From the NCBI RefSeq assembly GCF_029813115.1, contig NZ_JAPZDS010000011.1, positions 1-64,000 of the forward strand: 64,000 nucleotides of DNA, given 5' to 3'. This DNA comes from Aureimonas sp. SK2 (GTDB lineage: Bacteria; Pseudomonadota; Alphaproteobacteria; Rhizobiales; Rhizobiaceae). The stretch's first letter is position 1; every line of letters begins with the position of its first letter. The translations under genes and the position numbers were made by a program. This document shows, one piece after another, positions 7,869 through 17,107 of this stretch. The notes beneath the pieces were generated by a model that did no database searches, was not told the origin of the DNA, and saw only the letters and a list, made by a program, of their open reading frames with translations.

Positions 7869-8519
7869 TTGAGCATGATCGAGATCGGGACAGGGCAAGG
7901 ACCGCGTTGCGAAATCCGAGCGAAGCGGGACGGCCGGCTTCGGCGAACGACGACCCTTGCTATCCTCATCGTCGTCGGTCTGCTCGCTGGAGCCTGCACG
8001 ACGACGTCCCAGGTCTCGACGCGCTACTACGATGTGACCGGCGCAACCGCCCGCGATCTTGAACGCGGCATCCGTCGGAAGGGCCCGCAAAACGGGAAGG
8101 CCGTCGCGATGGCGGGGATCAGCTTCCGGCCTGTGACATTGGAAACCGCGGTCGGCGACGGTGGATGCCGCTTCCGCCGGGCTCGGTTCCGCGTCAATGC
8201 AGACTTGACGCTGCCGCGTTGGCGGGAGGCGGCGCGCAGCCGGGATGCGGCCCTCCAGCGAAACTGGAAGGGGTTCGCGGCCTATGCGCGCGCGCATGAG
8301 GAAGCGCATGTGAAGATCGCGGAGGCTTTTGCCAAAGCCCTCGAACAAGCCTTTCTCGCGATTCCGCCGCAACCGTCCTGCGCGCGCCTGGAGGCAGTCG
8401 GGATCGCATTGATCCGCAGAGCGATGCCGGCGCACGAAAGGGCGCAACTGGCCTTCGATGAAAGCGAGAAGCGGCGCCTAGCGCGTCTCATGGCGCAAGC
8501 CGAGCGCCAGCGGCGGTGA
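7869..8519 (+). CDS. DUF922 domain protein, putative Zn-dependent secreted protease
   Basis: A 216-residue exported protein. The N-terminus is basic, followed by a hydrophobic segment (TLAILIVVGLLAG) and a cysteine in LLAGAC, an atypical lipobox, so it may be a lipoprotein. After STRYYDVTGATARDLERGI, which opens DUF922 domains, the domain continues to the metalloprotease-like HEEAHVKIAE at about residues 143-152 (HExxH form). Pfam describes DUF922 as a putative secreted Zn-dependent protease; activity is not proven. TTG 7869 is chosen because GAGG lies 8 bases before it; ATG 7875 is the alternative. Its 3' end faces the formaldehyde dehydrogenase across a strong terminator-like hairpin. Confidence 0.8.
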   Translation: MSMIEIGTGQGPRCEIRAKRDGRLRRTTTLAILIVVGLLAGACTTTSQVSTRYYDVTGATARDLERGIRRKGPQNGKAVAMAGISFRPVTLETAVGDGGCRFRRARFRVNADLTLPRWREAARSRDAALQRNWKGFAAYARAHEEAHVKIAEAFAKALEQAFLAIPPQPSCARLEAVGIALIRRAMPAHERAQLAFDESEKRRLARLMAQAERQRR

Positions 8520-8557
8520 GAACGAGACGAACCGCCGGCGTGGACGATGCCGGGCCT

Positions 8558-8586
8558 CGACCTCGGGCGGCGGCCGCCCGAGGTCG
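8558..8586. terminator. Hairpin between convergent genes, likely terminator
   Basis: A perfect 13-base-pair stem, CGACCTCGGGCGG (8558-8570) with CCGCCCGAGGTCG (8574-8586), and a 3-base loop. It lies between the convergent DUF922 and fdhA stops. There is only a short T-rich stretch afterwards (ATCATTTCG on the plus side), so it may need Rho or act mainly as a 3' end stabiliser. Confidence 0.6.
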
Positions 8587-8597
8587 CATCATTTCGA

Positions 8598-9782
8598 TCA
8601 GGCGGCCAGCGCGCCGTGCGGGTCGAGCACGAACTTGACGGCGGCGCCCTGGTCGAAGGTCTCGTAGCCCTCGGCCGCATCGTCGAGCGGGATGATCTTG
8701 GCGTTGACGATGTCGGCGATCGGCAGGCGGTCGTGCAGGATAGCCTGCATGAGCTGGCGGTTGTACTTCAGAACCGGGGTCTGGCCGGTATGGAAGGATT
8801 GCGCCTTAGCCCAGCCGAGGCCGAACCGGAGCGACAGGCTGCCCTGCTTGGCCGCGCTGTCGACAGCACCGGGATCCTCGGTCACGTAGAGGCCGGGAAT
8901 GCCGATGGAGCCGGCCGCGCGGGTGATCTCCATCATCTGGTTGAGGACGATCGCCGGCTGCTCGCCGCCGGAATGGCCGCGTGCCTCGAAGCCCACGGCG
9001 TCGATCGCGGCATCGACCTCGTTGGAGCCGGTCACCTGCGCGATCATCTCGCCGAGATTATCGTGGCGGGACAGGTCGATCGGTTCGAAGCCCATCTTGG
9101 CCGCGTGGGCCAGACGGTCCTTGTTGAAGTCGCCGATCATGACCACCGCCGCGCCGAGGATGCGCGCCGACGCCGCAGCCGCGAGACCCACCGGCCCTGC
9201 GCCGGCCACATAGGCCACGGAGCCGACGCCGACCCCCGCCTTGACGGCTCCGTGGAAGCCGGTCGGCAGGATGTCGGACAGCATGGTGAGGTCGCGGATC
9301 TTGCTCATGGCGCGATCGCGATCGGGGAACTTCAGTAGGTTGAAGTCCGCATAGGGCACGGTGACATAGCGCGCCTGCCCGCCGATCCAGCCGCCCATAT
9401 CGACATAGCCGTAGGCCCCGCCGGCACGCGCCGGGTTGACGGTGAGGCAGACGCCGGTGTCCTGCGCCTTACAGCAGCGACAGCGTCCGCAGGCCACGTT
9501 GAAGGGCACGGAGACGATATCGCCGATCTCCAGCATCTCGACGTCGATGCCCTTTTCGATCACCTCGCCGGTGATCTCGTGCCCGAGGACGAGGCCCGGC
9601 TCGGCGGTCGTGCGGCCGCGCACCATATGCTGGTCCGATCCGCAGATATTGGTGGAAATGACCTTAAGGATGACACCGTGCTCGATGCGCCGGCCGTCGG
9701 GTGCGGCGAGTTTGGCGTCGTCGATGTTTCGGACCTCGACCTTGCCGGGTTCGAGGTAGACCACTCCGCGGTTGCTGCTCAT
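8598..9782 (-). CDS. fdhA: Glutathione-independent formaldehyde dehydrogenase
   Basis: Zinc-dependent medium-chain dehydrogenase of the glutathione-independent formaldehyde dehydrogenase (FdhA, EC 1.2.1.46) group, 394 residues, close to the 398-399 of the Pseudomonas enzyme. Catalytic zinc ligands lie in STNICGSDQHMV (about residue 47) and LVLGHEITGEV (about 68). The structural zinc cluster is FNVACGRCRCCKAQDTGVC. The group-specific GYVDMGGWIGGQARYVTVP block and the tightly bound NAD motif VAGAGPVGLAAA are present. It converts formaldehyde (and possibly other small aldehydes) to the acid with NAD+. It is a single gene with its own start (ATG 9782, GAGGAAGTCTCG upstream). Formaldehyde could arise from demethylation of betaine-type compounds, which this genome appears to import; that link is an inference. 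Confidence 0.93.
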   Translation of the reverse strand: MSSNRGVVYLEPGKVEVRNIDDAKLAAPDGRRIEHGVILKVISTNICGSDQHMVRGRTTAEPGLVLGHEITGEVIEKGIDVEMLEIGDIVSVPFNVACGRCRCCKAQDTGVCLTVNPARAGGAYGYVDMGGWIGGQARYVTVPYADFNLLKFPDRDRAMSKIRDLTMLSDILPTGFHGAVKAGVGVGSVAYVAGAGPVGLAAAASARILGAAVVMIGDFNKDRLAHAAKMGFEPIDLSRHDNLGEMIAQVTGSNEVDAAIDAVGFEARGHSGGEQPAIVLNQMMEITRAAGSIGIPGLYVTEDPGAVDSAAKQGSLSLRFGLGWAKAQSFHTGQTPVLKYNRQLMQAILHDRLPIADIVNAKIIPLDDAAEGYETFDQGAAVKFVLDPHGALAA

Positions 9783-9820
9783 CGAGACTTCCTCCCTGGA
9801 TTCGCCCGCCGAGCGGAATG

Positions 9821-9916
9821 CACTCGGCCCGATTGATCGCCGATCCTCCCAGATAGGCGCCTTCGAGCTTCGCCCTCATGGCACTCGCTGTCCAGAATAA
9901 GTGCGCTGCCGTCGCA
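9821..9916 (-). repeat. Diverged repeat, copy A
   Basis: Copy A of a repeat whose second copy is at 10137-10232. Over 72 ungapped bases (9845-9916) I count 51 matches, about 70%. Read on the minus strand, both copies encode related peptides in the same frame (MRAKLEGAYLGGSA here, MEAKLNGAGVGESA in copy B). This suggests decayed copies of one mobile or duplicated element rather than chance. Confidence 0.6.
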
Positions 9917-10136
9917 GGATTTTCGAGACGAGGGGAAGCTACGCCGGGGATGCAAGGAGACTCGGCACTCGGGGAGAGATTGCGACGGGAGCGTTTGGCA
10001 GCAGGGCGCGAAAGAGCTCGAAATGCATGATGCGAACCGGAGGGCTACCCCGAGGCAGGCGATGTTGAAAGCTGGTTAATGGCGAGAAGGATTTCGCGAC
10101 CCCCACAAACGCGAGCAAACTTGCTGCTGCGCGGCT

Positions 10137-10232
10137 ACACCCGAACGGATTCGCTGCCGATTCTCCCACACCGGCTCCATTGAGCTTCGCCTCCATGTCA
10201 TCGCCTCTCCAGAGAAAGCGCACTGCGATCGC
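10137..10232 (-). repeat. Diverged repeat, copy B
   Basis: Second copy of the repeat at 9821-9916, same orientation, about 220 bases away. Shared words include GAGCTTCGCC, TCCAGA and the ends ATCGCA/GTCGCA. A second frame also aligns between the copies (WRRSSMEPVWENRQRI in B). The parent element is not identified. Confidence 0.6.
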
Positions 10233-10365
10233 AACAAGAATCGGATCCTAGATGGCCATCTGTGATGGAGGCCAACTTTCACAAACGAGGAAAACTCATG
10301 CGGCCACATAGATTAACCCAGAGCAGCAATCAGGCGGCGACATGCTCTCGTCAAGAAACTGGTAT

Positions 10366-11532
10366 TTAATCTATGCCAAATATATCTCTAGAATATATCT
10401 TTTCTTTTTTGTCCGAAATATCATCAGATATTCTGTTTGCAACGATCAAGCATGATCTATTCTTGAAATATTCAATATCTGAAATGACTAAAGACCCTAA
10501 AAATTCTTCAGATACTAAATTTGGTTCATATAATATAACTTCCACACCCCTTTTTTTTATGTATTCCATAACATCAATTACAGAGGATTCTCTGAAATTA
10601 TCCGAGCCCAATTTCATAGATAAGCGGTAAATGCCGACAGTTTTGGGTTTTTTGCGCAGAATGCATTCGGCGATAAACTCCTTTCGTGTCCTGTTGGATT
10701 CGACGACCGCCTTGATGATATTTTGCGGGACGTCGCGATAGTTCGCTAGAAGTTGTTGCGTGTCTTTTGGGAGACAATAGCCACCGTATCCAAAAGAAGG
10801 ATTATTGTAGAATGAGCCAATTCTAGGGTCGAGGCACACGCCGCTTATTACTTCTAAGGGATTTAATTCGTGCATTGATGCATAAGAGTCTAACTCGTTG
10901 AAATACGCTATTCTCATTGCTAAATAAGTATTTGAAAATAGTTTAATGGCTTCTGCTTCAGATGATCCCGTATGGATGGCTTCTATGTCGTTGCGCAGGG
11001 CTGCCGATCTAAGTATATCGGAAAATCGCCGTGCTCTGGCTGATCGATCCCCGATTACGATACGAGACGGATAGAGACAGTCATAAAGAGCGTGCCCCTC
11101 TCGGAGGAATTCAGGAGAGAATATGATGCTATCGACACCAAACTGCTCGCGAACCTTGAGGGTGTACCCAACTGGAACCGTCGATCTGATGACGATACAC
11201 GCGGATGGGGACGCAGCTAGGACATCTGTAATAGCGGCTTCAACGAGACTCGTGTCGAAGCTGTTCGTTTTTGGATCGTAGTTAGTCGGTGTCGCGATAA
11301 TGACGTAATCCGAATCCCGGTAGGCCTCATGAGGATTCGAAGTAACATGCAATTGGAGTTTATCTGACTGCAGATACGCTCCTACTTCGTTGTCGATGAT
11401 GGGTGAGATGCCTCGTCTGATCGCTTCAATACGGCTGCAATCAGGATCGTAAGCATAGACGAGGTGATTCCGGGCAAGCAGGACAGCGTTCGAGACTCCG
11501 ACATACCCCAGCCCAGCAACAGAAATCTTCAT
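10366..11532 (-). CDS. ugd: UDP-glucose 6-dehydrogenase family protein
   Basis: Nucleotide-sugar dehydrogenase, 388 residues, similar in size to E. coli Ugd. It oxidises UDP-glucose to UDP-glucuronate with two NAD+ for polysaccharide precursors. It opens with the Rossmann motif VAGLGYVGVSNAVLLA. It has STVPVGYT and SPEFLREGHA around the active site, and the catalytic Cys in GYGGYCLPKDT (about residue 250). The C-terminal UDP-binding domain follows. ATG 11532 is preferred with GAGG 6-7 bases upstream. The 3' third is very AT-rich (long runs of A/T around 10380-10620) and its codon use is unlike the neighbours, indicating transfer from a lower-GC source. UDP-ManNAc dehydrogenase is less likely given the GYCLPKD and FLREG forms. 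Confidence 0.88.
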   Translation of the reverse strand: MKISVAGLGYVGVSNAVLLARNHLVYAYDPDCSRIEAIRRGISPIIDNEVGAYLQSDKLQLHVTSNPHEAYRDSDYVIIATPTNYDPKTNSFDTSLVEAAITDVLAASPSACIVIRSTVPVGYTLKVREQFGVDSIIFSPEFLREGHALYDCLYPSRIVIGDRSARARRFSDILRSAALRNDIEAIHTGSSEAEAIKLFSNTYLAMRIAYFNELDSYASMHELNPLEVISGVCLDPRIGSFYNNPSFGYGGYCLPKDTQQLLANYRDVPQNIIKAVVESNRTRKEFIAECILRKKPKTVGIYRLSMKLGSDNFRESSVIDVMEYIKKRGVEVILYEPNLVSEEFLGSLVISDIEYFKNRSCLIVANRISDDISDKKEKIYSRDIFGID

Positions 11533-11656
11533 GGACCGCCTCAATCATAGGCGTCAACATTAGTGCTGACACATCAGGCAAGGCTAATTGGAAAAATTTA
11601 CACTATTATGACAAATAAAAATGTCGTACGGAAGATTTAAAACAAGGGGAATTGAA

Positions 11657-12124
11657 TTACTGGGAATTTAATGAATGGTTTTCTAGAAATCGACGGACGT
11701 GGGGGGTTAGGTTTAGTTTGAGAGCATCGCAGGGGCTCTCCATGCGAGTTGCTGTTATTTCTCGGTTGTCAATCGAGATTATTGGGAGTTTCTCAAAAAT
11801 AGTATGGAAAAATGTTACATGATCGCGGCGGTGGTGGTATATCATCTCCATCGCCCCCCCGGGGATGAGTGCATCCTCGGAAATCTCTAAGCTTAGCTCT
11901 TCTTTTGCTTCTCTGGCTGCTGCCTGAAGTGCATCTTCGTTCGCGTCGACGCCTCCCCCTGGGAGCGTCCATTCTGTACGATAGGAATTTCGTACAAGAA
12001 GAACCCGGCCATCATGCCAAACTGCTACTAGTGCGCCATTGATCCGAGGGGAGGTAAACCGCCAGACCACTCTTGCGCATCTATATCCGAGGAAGTATGT
12101 TATGCGAAATAGCGCGTCGATCAT
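11657..12124 (-). CDS. NUDIX hydrolase
   Basis: A 155-residue NUDIX family pyrophosphohydrolase. The Nudix box is at about residues 61-83: GGGVDANEDALQAAAREAKE then ELSLEI. The catalytic REAKEE is intact; the usual Gly near the end of the box is Ser. It begins with a hydrophobic stretch (ALFRITYFLGYRC), so membrane association is possible. It lies 120 bases upstream of ugd on the same strand and shares its lower GC. NUDIX genes near sugar-nucleotide genes often act on nucleoside-diphosphate sugars, but the substrate here is unknown. Confidence 0.85.
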   Translation of the reverse strand: MIDALFRITYFLGYRCARVVWRFTSPRINGALVAVWHDGRVLLVRNSYRTEWTLPGGGVDANEDALQAAAREAKEELSLEISEDALIPGGAMEMIYHHRRDHVTFFHTIFEKLPIISIDNREITATRMESPCDALKLNLTPHVRRFLENHSLNSQ

Positions 12125-12604
12125 CTTTTAAGCCGGATTTGATGCGGATCTGCACGATTGAGGTTATGGACGGTGCTCAGAGATAATCTGCAAATTTCTG
12201 ACGAGTGCGGAACGCCTAACGCGGCCAGCGAAGGTCTAGCAAACGGACTTTTGGTCTCATGGATAATCTGGCTTCTCTTGGCAATTGGTCTTCTGACTGG
12301 CATCTAAAATTGCGAATGACGAGGTGGCTCGCTCGGATACTTTCCGCAAGCCGAGCGAGCCTTGCACGTTTGTCCGGAAACAACTGTGCACTGCAGCATC
12401 TTGAAGATTGGATGGCTGGCTGTCAACTCAACTGCGGCGATCGAAATGCCGTTCGAACTCAAATGTTCCGTCAGATTGTTTTAAAAAATCATAGGGTGCA
12501 GGCAATATCATTGCATCGGGAATGGTATTTCGATGTGTTTTTTTTCGATAATGGGAAACAAGTAGATGCTATAGGGTCGACTGGCTAGAATAATGCTGTA
12601 ATAA
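12125..12604. other. 480-base low-GC spacer, no confident gene
   Basis: Frames on both strands are open (plus 12259-12588, minus 12121-12303), but neither encodes a recognisable protein or has a convincing ribosome binding site. The minus frame ends in an ATGA overlap with the NUDIX start, which could be chance. Composition changes abruptly near 12600, where the GH10 remnant starts. Confidence 0.5.
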
Positions 12605-13881
12605 GCCGTCCATTTCCTCGACCGCGCCAAGGAGGACGGCAAGGCTGTCCACGTCCATTGTCCCGTCTACGCCCTGCATATCGAGACCAAGGTGTCCGGT
12701 GCCAGGGAGGCGCTGGAGGCCGGCGACCTCGACACGGCCAAGACGTTCATCCGCAAGCTTCTCGACACGGCGGCGGCTGCCCTGCCTGCGGATTTCGCAG
12801 GTTCAATCGACGTCGTGAACGAGGATGTGGCCGGGGAGTTCGAGAATCGCGGCTGGATCGCCCATGCCATCAGCTGGCCCTTCGGTTCCCTCCTGGAGTT
12901 CTGGCGGTTCTGCTTCCGCGAAGCCAGGCACCGCTGGCCGAAGGCCGGTCTCTTCGTCTGCATGAACAACACGGAGGAGGTCGGGAACAGCGGGTATCAC
13001 CAGATGGCCCGGTACCAGTTCCTGGGGCATCTCAAACGGGCGGTCGGGGAGGGGGTGGACATGGACGGGGTGACCCTCCAGTGCCACTGCATCTTCCGGC
13101 GCGGAACGGTCGACGGGCGGTTCGTGGACTATCTGAAGGCGATCCGCGGGCTCGGCCTCCGGCTGCGCCTGGGCGAACTCGACGCACGGTCCTCCGAGGA
13201 CCCTGGCCAGTTCATCGGCGACTACGACGACGAGCGCTATACGAGACTAGTCGCATGGCACCACTCGGCGTTGCTCCAGGCGGCCTTGCCCTATGTCACC
13301 GACGGCGTGACGCTGTGGACGCTTTCGGACGCCGACAATTCCTGGAAGCGAAACCTGGCGGACACGCAGGACAGCGGCGAAAGGCCGTGCGCCTTCGACG
13401 CCGACTTCCAGCCCAAGCCCCAGGTGGTGGCGGCGATCGCGGAGCCTTCGAGGGGCGGAAGGCCGCGACCGACTTTTCGCTCGATCCCGACCGCGAGCGC
13501 ATCGACAACGGGACGTTCAGCAGCAACCTCAGCGGCTTCGGCATCGAGGATCCGGACTTCCAATGGGTCGCGGGCAAGGCGAGGGGCACGTCGACCGGTG
13601 GCGCCGCCCGGCTGGTGCAGGTCGTGGAGGCCGAGCCCGGACTGGTCCTCCGGCTGAACCTGAACCGGCCGCTGGACACGACCTCCATGCATGTCGGCGT
13701 GTCGCAGTCGCTGGGGACGCGCGAGTATCTCGCGCCGCCGAACGTGGCCTACGAGGACGACTACCCGGAAACGCGCTTCACCGTGCCGGAGGACTGCTAT
13801 GCGCTGGCCGTTCTCCTGACGACCGGAAATCCGGGCCGCGGAAGCACTGCCTTCGTCGACGACGTCTCGTTCAGGACCTGA
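12605..13881 (+). pseudogene. GH10 (endo-1,4-beta-xylanase-like) gene, 5'-truncated and frameshifted
   Basis: Remnant of a secreted glycoside hydrolase family 10 enzyme. From 12605 frame 2 reads AVHFLDRAKEDGKAVHVHCP with no start codon; the N-terminal third, including the signal peptide, is missing. The acid/base Glu lies in IDVVNEDVAGEF (codon 12821) and the nucleophile in RLGELDAR (codon 13175), both in order, so the active site half is intact. After AIAE at 13444 the frame shifts. Restoring one G would give EAFEGRK and continue in frame 1 to the stop at 13881. The tail (DNGTFSSNLSGFGIEDPDFQ onward) looks like a carbohydrate-binding beta-sandwich module. Neighbouring ugd and sugar transferase genes suggest a former exopolysaccharide-processing role. 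Loss of the 5' end makes it a pseudogene; the one-base gap could also be a sequencing error. Confidence 0.82.
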
Positions 13882-13950
13882 GGCCCGGCCTCCTTCGCCG
13901 GATGCCCGGATGCCGAGGGAGGGGCCGCGCGCCGACCGGGCCGGCGGTTC

Positions 13951-14703
13951 TCAGTAGCTGTCCCGCGCGCTCGCGACCACCACGACGGTGCGCAGGAGGA
14001 TGCGCAGGTCGGTGGAGGGTCTGCGGGTGCGGACATAGGCGACGTCCATGGCGACGCGCTCGGCATAGCTCGTGCCGCTGCGACCGCTGACCTGCCAGAG
14101 GCCAGTGATGCCGGGACGCACGGCGAGGTAATGCTCGATCGCCTCGCCGTAGCGAGCGACCTCCTGCCGGACGATGGGGCGCGGCCCGACGAGGCTCATG
14201 TCTCCGCGCAGCACGTTGAAGAGCTGCGGAAGCTCGTCCAGGCTCAGCTTGCGGATGACGTGGCCGACGGCGAGGATCCGAGGATCCTCGCGCAGCTTCT
14301 GCGTCTCCTCCCACTCGCGCCGATGCTCGCCGGACTGCCGGATCAGCGCCTGTAGCCGGGCGTCGGCATCCTTCACCATGCTTCGGATCTTCAGGCAGTC
14401 GAATTCCCGACCGTTCCGGCCGACCCGCCTGTGTCGGTAGAGAAAGGGCCGCCCGTCCTCGATCAGGATCGCGGCGGCCAGAAGAAGGAAGACCGGCAGG
14501 AGAAAGAGGATCAGCGCGAGGGACAGGACGACATCGAAGATCCGCTTGAACGACAGGTTCCACCGAGCCGAGCCGTCGGCGGCGCCGTCATAGCTGCACG
14601 AAAGGAGGGCGGCGGGCGGCCGTTGCGTGACCGGTGCCGTGCCGGGCTGAGGGCATTGCGTCGCTTCGCCGGCCAGCACGAACTCGTCGCTCACCACGCT
14701 CAC
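13951..14703 (-). CDS. ExoY-like sugar transferase (exopolysaccharide priming)
   Basis: A 250-residue polyprenyl-phosphate sugar-1-phosphate transferase of the ExoY/WcaJ bacterial sugar transferase family, which starts exopolysaccharide repeat synthesis on undecaprenyl phosphate. One membrane segment (DVVLSLALILFLLPVFLLLA, about residues 58-77) precedes the catalytic domain. Its hallmarks are FLYRHRRVGRNG, KIRSMV, the KLSLDELPQLFNVLRGDMS block, VGPRP and RPGITGLWQVSGR. The size is that of ExoY (about 226), not the long five-TM WbaP. GTG 14703 has GGAGAGA about 5 bases upstream. It faces the GH10 remnant tail to tail. Which sugar is transferred (galactose or glucose) cannot be told. Confidence 0.9.
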   Translation of the reverse strand: MSVVSDEFVLAGEATQCPQPGTAPVTQRPPAALLSCSYDGAADGSARWNLSFKRIFDVVLSLALILFLLPVFLLLAAAILIEDGRPFLYRHRRVGRNGREFDCLKIRSMVKDADARLQALIRQSGEHRREWEETQKLREDPRILAVGHVIRKLSLDELPQLFNVLRGDMSLVGPRPIVRQEVARYGEAIEHYLAVRPGITGLWQVSGRSGTSYAERVAMDVAYVRTRRPSTDLRILLRTVVVVASARDSY

Positions 14704-15525
14704 CAGATCTCTCCGCGCGTTGAAGGGAATGCGCCGCCGAACCGTCGCGATCCGAATGTCTATCGTTGGACCTGCTCGTTCTCACGGTGGGCGATCGCCG
14801 ATCGGCGAAGCGCTCCGCATCGTGATGGGTATAGATGTCGCTGCCCACATTCGACGGATGCTCGATCATGGACCGCGAGGACGATGCTTGCGACACGACG
14901 CATCGATCCACCTTTCAGAGCGACAAGGCGGAGAATGTGTGATCTCAACTGCGAGCACCCCATCCTTCGACTGTCATAGAACAAATGTTGAAGTCGTACA
15001 ATCGGCATTTAACGAAGCGCTAACCGTTTCATCCCGCCTGTCTATGGAGGTGCGGCGGCGAAGGAAGAGCGTACGCCTGGGCAGAATAGTCTTACGGGAT
15101 CAGGTGGTTGACCGGATATCCGGGGGAGCCGGCCGGTGTGAAGAACCGGCCGGAGGCTGGAACCGGCATCAAGAAGCTGCACGATCGTTTTTATAAGCTC
15201 AACTGACATCGTTGAATGGTTAATCAGTAAATCCTCTGGTCTCGGGTGCGGGGTAGCTTCGTGGGAGGCGCAGGTGAGAGCCAGCCCCACCGGCACGTGG
15301 GTAGCGAAGCGCAATCCGTGGCGCCCTCAGCCTTTGACGCCCCGTGCGGCAAGGCCCGTCGATCCTCGCAGGGGGCGACGGATCGCGTCCCCGCCGCGGC
15401 CCTTCGCGCCTCCGCCAAATGGTGCGGAGGCGAAAACGGTCGGTCCATGCCGGCCTGCGGCGAGGAATCGCTGGTGCATCGCGGTAAGAAGCGGCAATAG
15501 TCCCGCCAGCACTGGGAGGAGACAC
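14704..15525. other. 820-base intergenic region between sugar transferase and pntA
   Basis: No frame here has coding character. It should hold the promoters of two divergent units. The AT-rich patches are at about 14975-15030 and 15185-15240. Visible items are a TTAA-N7-CTAA word (15009-15023), an ATGGTTAA word (15216-15223) and a 9-bp hairpin (15129-15153). A good ribosome binding site (GGGAGGAG) lies just before pntA. Confidence 0.6.
15129..15153. other. Perfect 9-bp hairpin
   Basis: CCGGCCGGT (15129-15137) and ACCGGCCGG (15145-15153) are perfect inverted repeats with a 7-base loop. There is no T-run. It lies mid-way in the intergenic region and could be an operator or an RNA structure. 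Confidence 0.35.
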
Positions 15526-17094
15526 ATGAAGTTCGGAGTTCCCAAGGAACGCTTTGCGGGCGAGCGGCGCGTGGCGCTGACGCCGGAAAGCGTGGGCCGT
15601 CTGCAGAAGCTCGGCTACGAGTGCCTGGTGGAAGCCGGGGCGGGCGACGCCGCACGCTTCTCCGACGCGGCCTTTGAAGCGGTCGGCGCGCGCGTCGTGC
15701 CCGACGCCGCCGCGCTTTGGGGGGAAGCCGACATCGTCGCCAAGGTCCGCCCGCCGGAGGCCGACGAGGTGGCGCTGGTCCGCGCCGGCCAGATCCTGAT
15801 CTCGTTTCTCTATCCCGCACAGAACGCCGATCTCCTGGAAGAACTGCGTGCCAAGGGTGCGACGGTTCTTGCGATGGACATGGTGCCGCGCATCAGCCGC
15901 GCCCAGAAGATGGATGCGCTGTCCTCCATGGCCAACATCGCGGGCTACCGCGCGGTGATCGAGGCGGGCAACCAGTTCGGCCGCTTCTTCACCGGCCAGA
16001 TCACGGCCGCCGGCAAGGTGCCGCCGGCGCGCGTCCTCGTCATCGGCGCGGGCGTCGCGGGTCTCGCCGCCATCGGCACGGCACAGTCGCTGGGCGCCCA
16101 GGTGCGCGCCTTCGACGTGCGCCCCGAGGTCGCCGAGCAGATCCAGTCGATGGGCGCCGAGTTCCTGTTCCTCGACTTCAACGAGGCCGCCGACGGTGCG
16201 GCGACGGGCGGCTACGCCGCTCCGTCCTCGCCGGAGTTCCGCGCCAAGCAGCTCGAGCTCTTCCGGGCCCAAGCGCCCGAGGTCGACATCGTCATCACGA
16301 CGGCGCTGATCCCCGGCCGCGACGCGCCCAAGCTCTGGCTGGAAGACATGGTCGCCCTGATGAAGCCGGGCTCGGTCGTTGTGGACCTTGCCGCCGAGCG
16401 CGGCGGCAACTGCGATCTCACCGTGCCCGACGACATCGTGGAGACCGCGAACGGCGTGCGGATCGTCGGCTACACCGACTATCCCAGCCGTATGGCGACG
16501 CAGGCCTCGACGCTCTACGCCACCAACGTCAGACACATGATGGACGACCTGACGCCGAAGAAGGACGGCGTGCCGGTGGTCAACATGGAGGATGACGTCA
16601 TCCGCGGCGCGACCGTCACGCATGAGGGCGCGATCACCTGGCCGCCCCCGCCACCTAAGATCCAGGCCATCGCCAAGCAGGCACCGAAGAAGGCCGTCGA
16701 GGAGACGGGGGCCGAGAAGGCGGCGCGCGAGGCGCTCGACACCAAGAAGAGCGGCCAGCGTCAGGTCATGCTCTTGGCGGGCGGCGCGATCCTCCTCATG
16801 CTGATCGGCCTGACGGCGCCGCCGAGCTTCCTTCAGCACTTCGTGGTCTTCGCGCTGTCCTGCTTCGTCGGATACCACGTCATCTGGAACGTCAGCCACG
16901 CGCTCCATACGCCCCTGATGGCCGTGACCAACGCGGTGTCCTCGATCATCATCCTCGGCGCGCTGCTTCAGGTCGGCACATCCGGCTGGCTGGTCTCGTT
17001 CCTCGCCGGCCTCGCCATCCTGATGGCGTCGGTCAACATCTTCGGCGGGTTCATGGTGACGCGCCGGATGCTCAAGATGTTCCAGAAGAGCTGA
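15526..17094 (+). CDS. pntA: NAD(P) transhydrogenase subunit alpha
   Basis: The alpha subunit of the proton-translocating NAD(P)+ transhydrogenase in the inner membrane, which uses the proton motive force to make NADPH from NADH. It has 522 residues, like the single-chain E. coli PntA (510) rather than the split rhizobial pntAA/pntAB form. The NAD-binding domain I is at 1-380: [38 protein letters not shown] and [22 protein letters not shown] charged linker rich in Lys and Ala lies at about 380-420. Four C-terminal membrane segments follow from about 425. ATG 15526 follows GGGAGGAG. pntB begins 13 bases after the stop. Confidence 0.95.
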   Translation: MKFGVPKERFAGERRVALTPESVGRLQKLGYECLVEAGAGDAARFSDAAFEAVGARVVPDAAALWGEADIVAKVRPPEADEVALVRAGQILISFLYPAQNADLLEELRAKGATVLAMDMVPRISRAQKMDALSSMANIAGYRAVIEAGNQFGRFFTGQITAAGKVPPARVLVIGAGVAGLAAIGTAQSLGAQVRAFDVRPEVAEQIQSMGAEFLFLDFNEAADGAATGGYAAPSSPEFRAKQLELFRAQAPEVDIVITTALIPGRDAPKLWLEDMVALMKPGSVVVDLAAERGGNCDLTVPDDIVETANGVRIVGYTDYPSRMATQASTLYATNVRHMMDDLTPKKDGVPVVNMEDDVIRGATVTHEGAITWPPPPPKIQAIAKQAPKKAVEETGAEKAAREALDTKKSGQRQVMLLAGGAILLMLIGLTAPPSFLQHFVVFALSCFVGYHVIWNVSHALHTPLMAVTNAVSSIIILGALLQVGTSGWLVSFLAGLAILMASVNIFGGFMVTRRMLKMFQKS

Positions 17095-17107
17095 GGAAGG
17101 CGATTCC

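Larger units (their letters stand above)
9783..10365. other. 580-base spacer without a gene
   Basis: No open frame here has coding character. The stretch contains two diverged direct copies of about 96 bases (listed separately) and marks the border where base composition drops sharply into the AT-rich ugd patch. Confidence 0.6.

Noticed and set aside
12259-12588. 109-codon plus-strand open frame in the low-GC spacer
   Set aside because: No ribosome binding site, no recognisable domain and composition unlike neighbouring genes; kept only as a note in the spacer entry.
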